From: Acidobacteriota bacterium
GTDB taxonomy: Bacteria; Acidobacteriota; Blastocatellia; RBC074
Assembly (NCBI GenBank): GCA_013140935.1
Contig: JABFSD010000291.1
Span: 1 to 8,705 of the forward strand
Length of the DNA stretch: 8,705 bases
Direction: 5' to 3'
Shown piece after piece: positions 5,601 to 8,705 of the stretch. The notes under the pieces were generated by a model. It was not told where the DNA came from. It did no database searches and saw only the letters and a list, made by a program, of their open reading frames with translations. The translations under genes were made by a program, and so were the position numbers. How positions within the stretch are numbered: position 1 is the first letter of the stretch; every line of letters starts with the position of its first letter.

Positions 5601-8053
5601 TCGGTCGTTTGCATGACCTTGCCGGTCGTGAAGTCATAAAGATTGAGGGTCGTCAACCGCTGGGTTGTGCCGTGCGCGCCGCTGGGGTCAGGCACCGGCG
5701 TAAAAATCATCGTCGGATAAGCGCACGAAAGATGGTCGGTAAAGTCGGTAAAACTGTCGCCATAAAGAATCTGCGACATCTTGCCGCGCGCATCCCACGA
5801 CTTGACGATGTTACCGGCTACATCTGGTTGCGAGTGAGTTTCGAGCCACGTGCCCGCGTCGGAATAAACGGCGACAACGGTTTGGTTGGAACCATTTTCA
5901 GTGGTGTTGAGCCATCGCTTGATGGTGGTGGGCACGCCCAAAGCCGTGGTGCCGGGCGGGGTCCATTGCACGGGCGGCGTGGTATACGGTTGCGGGGCAT
6001 AAGTCCCTTGCTCGTCGTAAATAAATTTGGTGGCGGCAACAATGTCGGCGGGTGATTCGACCGCGCAAACCGGCGTGCCGCTGGGGATGGGCGAATCTGT
6101 TTTCCTGATGATTTGCAAGGTCGGCAATGCGATCAAATTGCGATTGCGATATGCGGTTTGCGACGACGTAAAGCATGGGTCATTGACGAGATAACGAGTG
6201 TCTTCGCGCCGCAAAAACGTACCGAGCGGAACCGCGTTGAGCGCGGCTAAGGCGGGCACAGAAACAAAGTCGTAATACCGGGTTCTAATGACGTTCAAAT
6301 CGGCGTCATAATCCATCGTCGTAGTCTTGGCCTGACCATTGGCGTTGCCGTCAACCAGAATTTCAACTTGCCGGATGGCACGCGAATTACGATTGGCTTT
6401 CGAGTACCCGCCCGGCAGCGGGGGATCATTCGCCCATTGGGTCAACGCCCGCCGAATAAGTTGATTGCTGGCGGTATATGTGCGTTCTTCAAACGCCTTG
6501 CCTGCGCGTGAGTCGTCAAAACCGAATTCGACGCTCGAACCGCCTCCGATGTGCAGGTAACGCACGTCCTTTGCGCCAGTCGGATTGGTAACTGTCGTAA
6601 CAAAGTAACTATCGTTGTTAGGATCATTATCCGTATCATTTCCTCCTACCTTCCCGGCGGTGTAGGTTAAAACTTGCTCTTGCGCAGCGGTGCAAGAAAT
6701 TAGTGGGCAAATGCGCTGTTGAGTTACGCCGCGATTCCCCTGATCATAGCAATAGGCTGCCTCATCCGGGTCCAGAGAATCAATTTTAGAATGAGTTACT
6801 GTTTGATAGCCGCCACTCGGCAAGCTGACTTTGGTCATTTCGCCAAATTCGTTGTAGGTAAAAACGTATTTCCGCCCGTTGGGCAAAATAATTTCACCCA
6901 ACACGACGGGATTGAAGAGCGTATTGCGAATGGCTGAAAACACATGTCTGGTTCCATCCCCAGTTATTCCGGGAGACATGAAAAGCGACGGTATCAAACC
7001 TTGTGGAGCGGCAGGATTCCCATAGCGGTCGGCTTCGTAGCGCAAGGGCGGATATTGCATCGGGTTTGTTGAAATAGGCGTCAAGGCATTGCCGAGATTT
7101 TTCCAAACCAAAAGATATTCCCTCTGCGTGGACGGCGCATTGCCCAAGCCCGGCAATTTTACCGAACGTATTCCGGCAGAAGAATTATCAAAAGCATTTA
7201 TCGCATTCGTCGCATTCTGGTCGTTATTATCCAACAAGCCGATCTGGCGCCCCATCGTATCCGTCCATTTATTGGTAGAACCATCGTGTGTCAATTGATT
7301 ACCAAAGCGATCAATGAGTTTGGTGTTTATATGTTGCTCTGCCAAAAACACAAAGTCCTGCACATAACGAGAACCGTCGGGTAAATAGATAACGCATTGA
7401 GAAGTCGTGATTGTCATGCGAATGCGCGAACTGTCTACCGCAACATACTCGCCTGACGCTGTCGGCCCACCAGGACTTCCGATAAAATTTGGATTTACCG
7501 TGTCACTCTTCCTGAGTTCATGCGAGGAGCTATCGGGCAGGTGCAACGTAATGCGTTCGACATAACCAATAGCGGACGACTGCGGTATGGTTTCATCGCA
7601 GTTGTGGCACTGAGGCTTGCCATCTGCAATCTGATAAGGCGTCTCCCTGCCGGTATATTCTACCCACGGAACTCCCATGCTGGTCGTCCAGCCCATCAGC
7701 GTGTTTTCGGAAAACCTGGGATTCATAACGTGAAAGACACCTGGAGTCCCTGTAAAACTTTGCTCATGTGTGACTCGCCAGATTTTGGAGTGGTAATTCA
7801 GCATGATTGGCAAATTCAGGTTGCGGCCGGGATATTCGCCCAACGTTACCGAAAAGCTCATGCCAAGCGTCGAAGGATCAACCTGAAAGCTGCTCCGCAT
7901 CGCTTGGTCAGTATTATTGTTGGTATACTTGATATTCGGGGCTTGCCCTGCTGCTGATAAAGACAGGGCTACCAGCCAGCACAACACCGCGATTGATAGC
8001 TGAGCCATCCGCTGATTTAGTACGACGACCGAATAATGTTTGGTGGTAAACAT
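2687..8053 (-). CDS. Exported RHS/YD-repeat protein, polymorphic toxin carrier
   Basis: 1788 residues from ATG 8053, chosen over ATG 8068 because GGGGAG (8066-8061) lies 7 bases before it. Residues 1-38 are a Sec signal peptide (Lys5, Arg15, hydrophobic 19-33, cleavage near AAG/QA). Residues about 40-390 form the N-terminal region with an LGEYPGR segment and a CHNC pair (Cys149, Cys152). YD repeats run from about 395 to 1530. The RHS-associated core spans about 1536-1651 (VKDHLGT at 1536, then LPYGEE, ARYY, GRF.S.DP) and ends in PLVLTDPTGL, a perfect PxxxxDPxGL autoproteolysis motif with Asp1647. In this family the YD repeats build a hollow shell that encloses the cleaved C-terminal toxin. 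The 137-residue tail (1652-1788) ends in an alanine/valine-rich helical segment and looks like a pre-toxin linker, with the toxin tip beyond the TGA. The signal peptide, with no PAAR domain, argues against type VI delivery. Residues 1155-1441 are duplicated downstream. Confidence 0.93.
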   Translation of the reverse strand: MFTTKHYSVVVLNQRMAQLSIAVLCWLVALSLSAAGQAPNIKYTNNNTDQAMRSSFQVDPSTLGMSFSVTLGEYPGRNLNLPIMLNYHSKIWRVTHEQSFTGTPGVFHVMNPRFSENTLMGWTTSMGVPWVEYTGRETPYQIADGKPQCHNCDETIPQSSAIGYVERITLHLPDSSSHELRKSDTVNPNFIGSPGGPTASGEYVAVDSSRIRMTITTSQCVIYLPDGSRYVQDFVFLAEQHINTKLIDRFGNQLTHDGSTNKWTDTMGRQIGLLDNNDQNATNAINAFDNSSAGIRSVKLPGLGNAPSTQREYLLVWKNLGNALTPISTNPMQYPPLRYEADRYGNPAAPQGLIPSLFMSPGITGDGTRHVFSAIRNTLFNPVVLGEIILPNGRKYVFTYNEFGEMTKVSLPSGGYQTVTHSKIDSLDPDEAAYCYDQGNRGVTQQRICPLISCTAAQEQVLTYTAGKVGGNDTDNDPNNDSYFVTTVTNPTGAKDVRYLHIGGGSSVEFGFDDSRAGKAFEERTYTASNQLIRRALTQWANDPPLPGGYSKANRNSRAIRQVEILVDGNANGQAKTTTMDYDADLNVIRTRYYDFVSVPALAALNAVPLGTFLRREDTRYLVNDPCFTSSQTAYRNRNLIALPTLQIIRKTDSPIPSGTPVCAVESPADIVAATKFIYDEQGTYAPQPYTTPPVQWTPPGTTALGVPTTIKRWLNTTENGSNQTVVAVYSDAGTWLETHSQPDVAGNIVKSWDARGKMSQILYGDSFTDFTDHLSCAYPTMIFTPVPDPSGAHGTTQRLTTLNLYDFTTGKVMQTTDENGQTTSFDYELGFLRPKQVNRPDGGCTKYEYYDMPGTSGCDAYVKTRTLQSGNVTTGVYVDDMTFLDPLGRPWRAAHCEGNNKWSIKDTQYDLYEASAFTGNVNRKIEKTSSPFIPMATTTLPNKANVPFNTTDQTCSVYDELNRVIKVRTPDQAVVTSVYNTNEVTVTDQAGNTRRSVTDGLGRLTRVYEAPTAGGFNFLTLYAYDTLANLVMVDQRGQYPVQAGQCRFFMYDSLSRLVRLRQPEQVCFSGYDITDPKTGNANWVAKYIYDQNSNVIQMCDPRGVKTNYSYDDLNRPVTTSYVTASTTAVATPATERWYDGTGAPMGVTIPNGKGKLWKSASFNLHPISNAPATHYTETNSFDVLGRPLTGTQKFMTNTTPYSFAMSRTYDYAGHVLAQNYPSAGRSTTSAYSASGRLSSVTGTLCDSVNRTYANQFEYNAAGQITKECFGTQTPLFHQFKYNNRFQLAQVFLGTGSDMTMAASWNRGRLSFYYGNAMRTAGDPLASGTDNNGNVTQFDHLVPLNDAVSQTVIYRDKYEYDALNRIQQVKGYFVNTSNVMTQIYQQAYTIDAWGNRLIDASQTNGGVNAQVYTVPRTNGVPNTNRFGELSSDLAGNVTLDFTASGSGTLDYDGANRMTKAVKAGLTNHYVYDAGGQRVRRIVSGVETWQVFGFEGELLAEYPVTSGVPSTYAQREYVYRGGDMLVVAGCDVARWLVKDHLGTPRILADVTGSLANIKRHDYLPYGEEVTGALRSSTYGYAADCLRQDFTTYERDDETGLDYAQARYYASKQGRFISVDPDISSAGVSDPQTWNRYAYVGNHPLVLTDPTGLKWYYNKGQNEFVWYNGVLSKEELDAKGWEEITAATWSVVSQTGSGTVFRSAGGSLVFLPTNSQNYRNLTAEALHEIRLENMQASKEMIEARTNAILLDFVTKSIDGAAAVLSGGGSVTLKVVAKEVIKSLAQEYVEA
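3101..3448 (-). other. RHS-associated core and self-cleavage motif
   Basis: Codons for residues 1536-1651 of the RHS protein. Visible landmarks in order are VKDHLGTPR, DYLPYGEE, ERDDETGLDYAQARYY, GRFISVDPD, WNRYAYVGNHP and LTDPTGL. In characterised RHS and TcC proteins the chain is cut after the Leu of DPxGL, which here would be after Leu1651 (3103-3101). Sequence variability between relatives normally begins right after this point, so the tip starts at 3100. Confidence 0.85.
3729..4591. repeat. 863-bp direct repeat, copy B (inside the RHS gene)
   Basis: Resident copy of the segment at 1-863, encoding RHS residues 1155-1441. The only difference is C at 4583 (T at 855). Beyond 4591 this copy continues as ordinary RHS sequence, whereas copy A abuts the secreted YD-like gene, so copy A is the derived one at that junction. 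Confidence 0.97.
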
Positions 8054-8144
8054 AATAAAACTCCCCATGGCACACGGTATCTGAGCCGTGATGGTTGAAT
8101 TAATCGAAGTAAGTTATAGGCGATAAGTTAGTAATGTGCGCCAA
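8054..8144 (-). promoter_or_regulatory. RHS leader region with a small hairpin before the ribosome binding site
   Basis: 91 bases between the upstream gene and RHS. On the minus strand CACGG (8090-8086) and CCGTG (8077-8073) can pair around an 8-base loop, ending 6 bases before GGGGAG. A TATAAC hexamer at 8118-8113 could be a -10 element, but the nearest -35-like TTGGCG (8144-8139) is 20 bases away, so a promoter is not established. The gap is short enough for cotranscription with the upstream gene. Confidence 0.25.
8061..8066 (-). promoter_or_regulatory. Ribosome binding site deciding the RHS start
   Basis: The minus strand reads GGGGAG, then a 7-base spacer TTTTATT, then ATG at 8053-8051. 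The GGGGAG overlaps the earlier ATG (8068-8066), which therefore is probably not the start. Confidence 0.75.
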
Positions 8145-8705
8145 TTATTGACCTAAGTCTTTCCCGTGAAAGGTAAAGCTGAACAAGCGTTGGTTTTGAT
8201 CGCAAGTGAACGAGGTCACGTTTTGGCCGTCGCCCAACTGAGCGAGTTGCATAGCCTTACCAAAACCGTTGCTGCACAGCACGCTGCCCGTGGCATCGGG
8301 CAAGACCTTTTCAACGCGATTTACCATGGCCGACGAGGGCAAGCCATTTGAGGCTTTGTTGGCTGCGCGCCCCAACCCGGGCGCGTCCGCACGCCAAGTC
8401 GCCCGCTCGCTCCGCACCTGTTCGAGCGCGAGTATCTGGCGATGCTGCGAATTCAGCTTTCTTTCGAGTCGGAGCGTGATTTTGGCTGGGCCTTTCTCAT
8501 CATTCACATCCATCGTTTGGCCCCAACTATCAACTCGGCACAGCAAACCTTTCTCATCGAAATCGAACAGCGCGAAAGTCAGGCTTTTAATTTTGTGACC
8601 GCCTCGGCTGGCAACATTGAATTCCAATTGAGGCATGCCTTCCGGTTGATTAGCAGCCTGGTCAGCCGCCGTGCCCGCGCTTTTGTTAGCCGGCTGAGTT
8701 TGAGC
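8145..8705 (-). CDS. Unrecognised, probably exported protein (partial, 5' end beyond right edge)
   Basis: The frame is open from the right edge (8705) to TAA at 8147-8145, giving at least 186 residues. An internal ATG at 8636 exists, but its GGAAGG is only one base upstream and the 23 codons before it are sense, so the real start is probably outside the window. Those upstream codons encode an Ala/Gln/Asn-rich stretch of the kind often found just after a signal peptide, suggesting export; this is inference. The rest has beta-rich segments (KSLTFALFDFDEKG, NVTSFTCDQNQRLFSFTF), a charged middle with several Arg and Gln, and three cysteines. I recognise no family. It ends 91 bases before the RHS start on the same strand and may be the first gene of the same transcript. 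Confidence 0.7.
   Translation of the reverse strand, partial: AQTQPANKSAGTAADQAANQPEGMPQLEFNVASRGGHKIKSLTFALFDFDEKGLLCRVDSWGQTMDVNDEKGPAKITLRLERKLNSQHRQILALEQVRSERATWRADAPGLGRAANKASNGLPSSAMVNRVEKVLPDATGSVLCSNGFGKAMQLAQLGDGQNVTSFTCDQNQRLFSFTFHGKDLGQ

Noticed and set aside
5327..6055. 242-codon plus-strand open frame
   Set aside because: Antisense shadow of the RHS gene with no recognisable protein features.
7979..7981. Cys25 in the RHS signal peptide as a lipoprotein cysteine
   Set aside because: The residues before it are A-V-L, with Leu at -1, which does not fit a lipobox, and it lies in the middle of the hydrophobic stretch.

Overview
All supported genes in this window lie on the minus strand, so the locus reads from high to low coordinates. 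It is an RHS/YD-repeat polymorphic-toxin locus. The likely source is a free-living Gram-negative bacterium, most plausibly an acidobacterium. That guess rests only on the flavour of the N-terminal region of the RHS protein (an LGEYPGR...LPIMLNYHSKIW segment) and on a small secreted YD-like protein beside it. There is no rRNA or housekeeping gene to confirm it.

Layout in the direction of transcription. (1) 8705-8145: the 3' part of an unrecognised, probably exported protein that runs off the right edge. (2) 8053-2687: a 1788-residue exported RHS protein with a Sec-type signal peptide, many YD repeats, the RHS-associated core and a canonical PxxxxDPxGL self-cleavage motif, then a 137-residue variable tail ending in TGA. 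(3) 2686-2351: in the same frame, directly beyond that TGA, 111 further codons that look like the true toxin tip. The toxin gene therefore appears split by one nonsense codon. (4) 2238-1711: a 175-residue cytoplasmic DUF2247-like protein with a good ribosome binding site, the presumed immunity gene. (5) 1625-873: a 250-residue secreted protein with about six YD-like units. (6) 863-1: a copy of an internal part of the RHS core, identical to 3729-4591 at 862 of 863 positions, starting 9 bases after the stop codon of gene 5 and still matching at the left window edge.

The arrangement (full RHS gene, tip, immunity gene, displaced start-less core copy) matches the known architecture in which RHS genes keep downstream cassettes and exchange C-terminal toxins by homologous recombination through the core. 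A second tip and immunity gene may lie just left of the window. Base composition supports a mosaic: hand counts gave about 70% G+C in sampled core lines (3481-3540 and 5641-5700), 43-45% in sampled tip, immunity and N-terminal lines, and 33% in the spacer before the immunity gene.

No tRNA, rRNA, CRISPR array, insertion sequence or convincing intrinsic terminator was seen. The long plus-strand open frames inside the RHS gene are antisense shadows.
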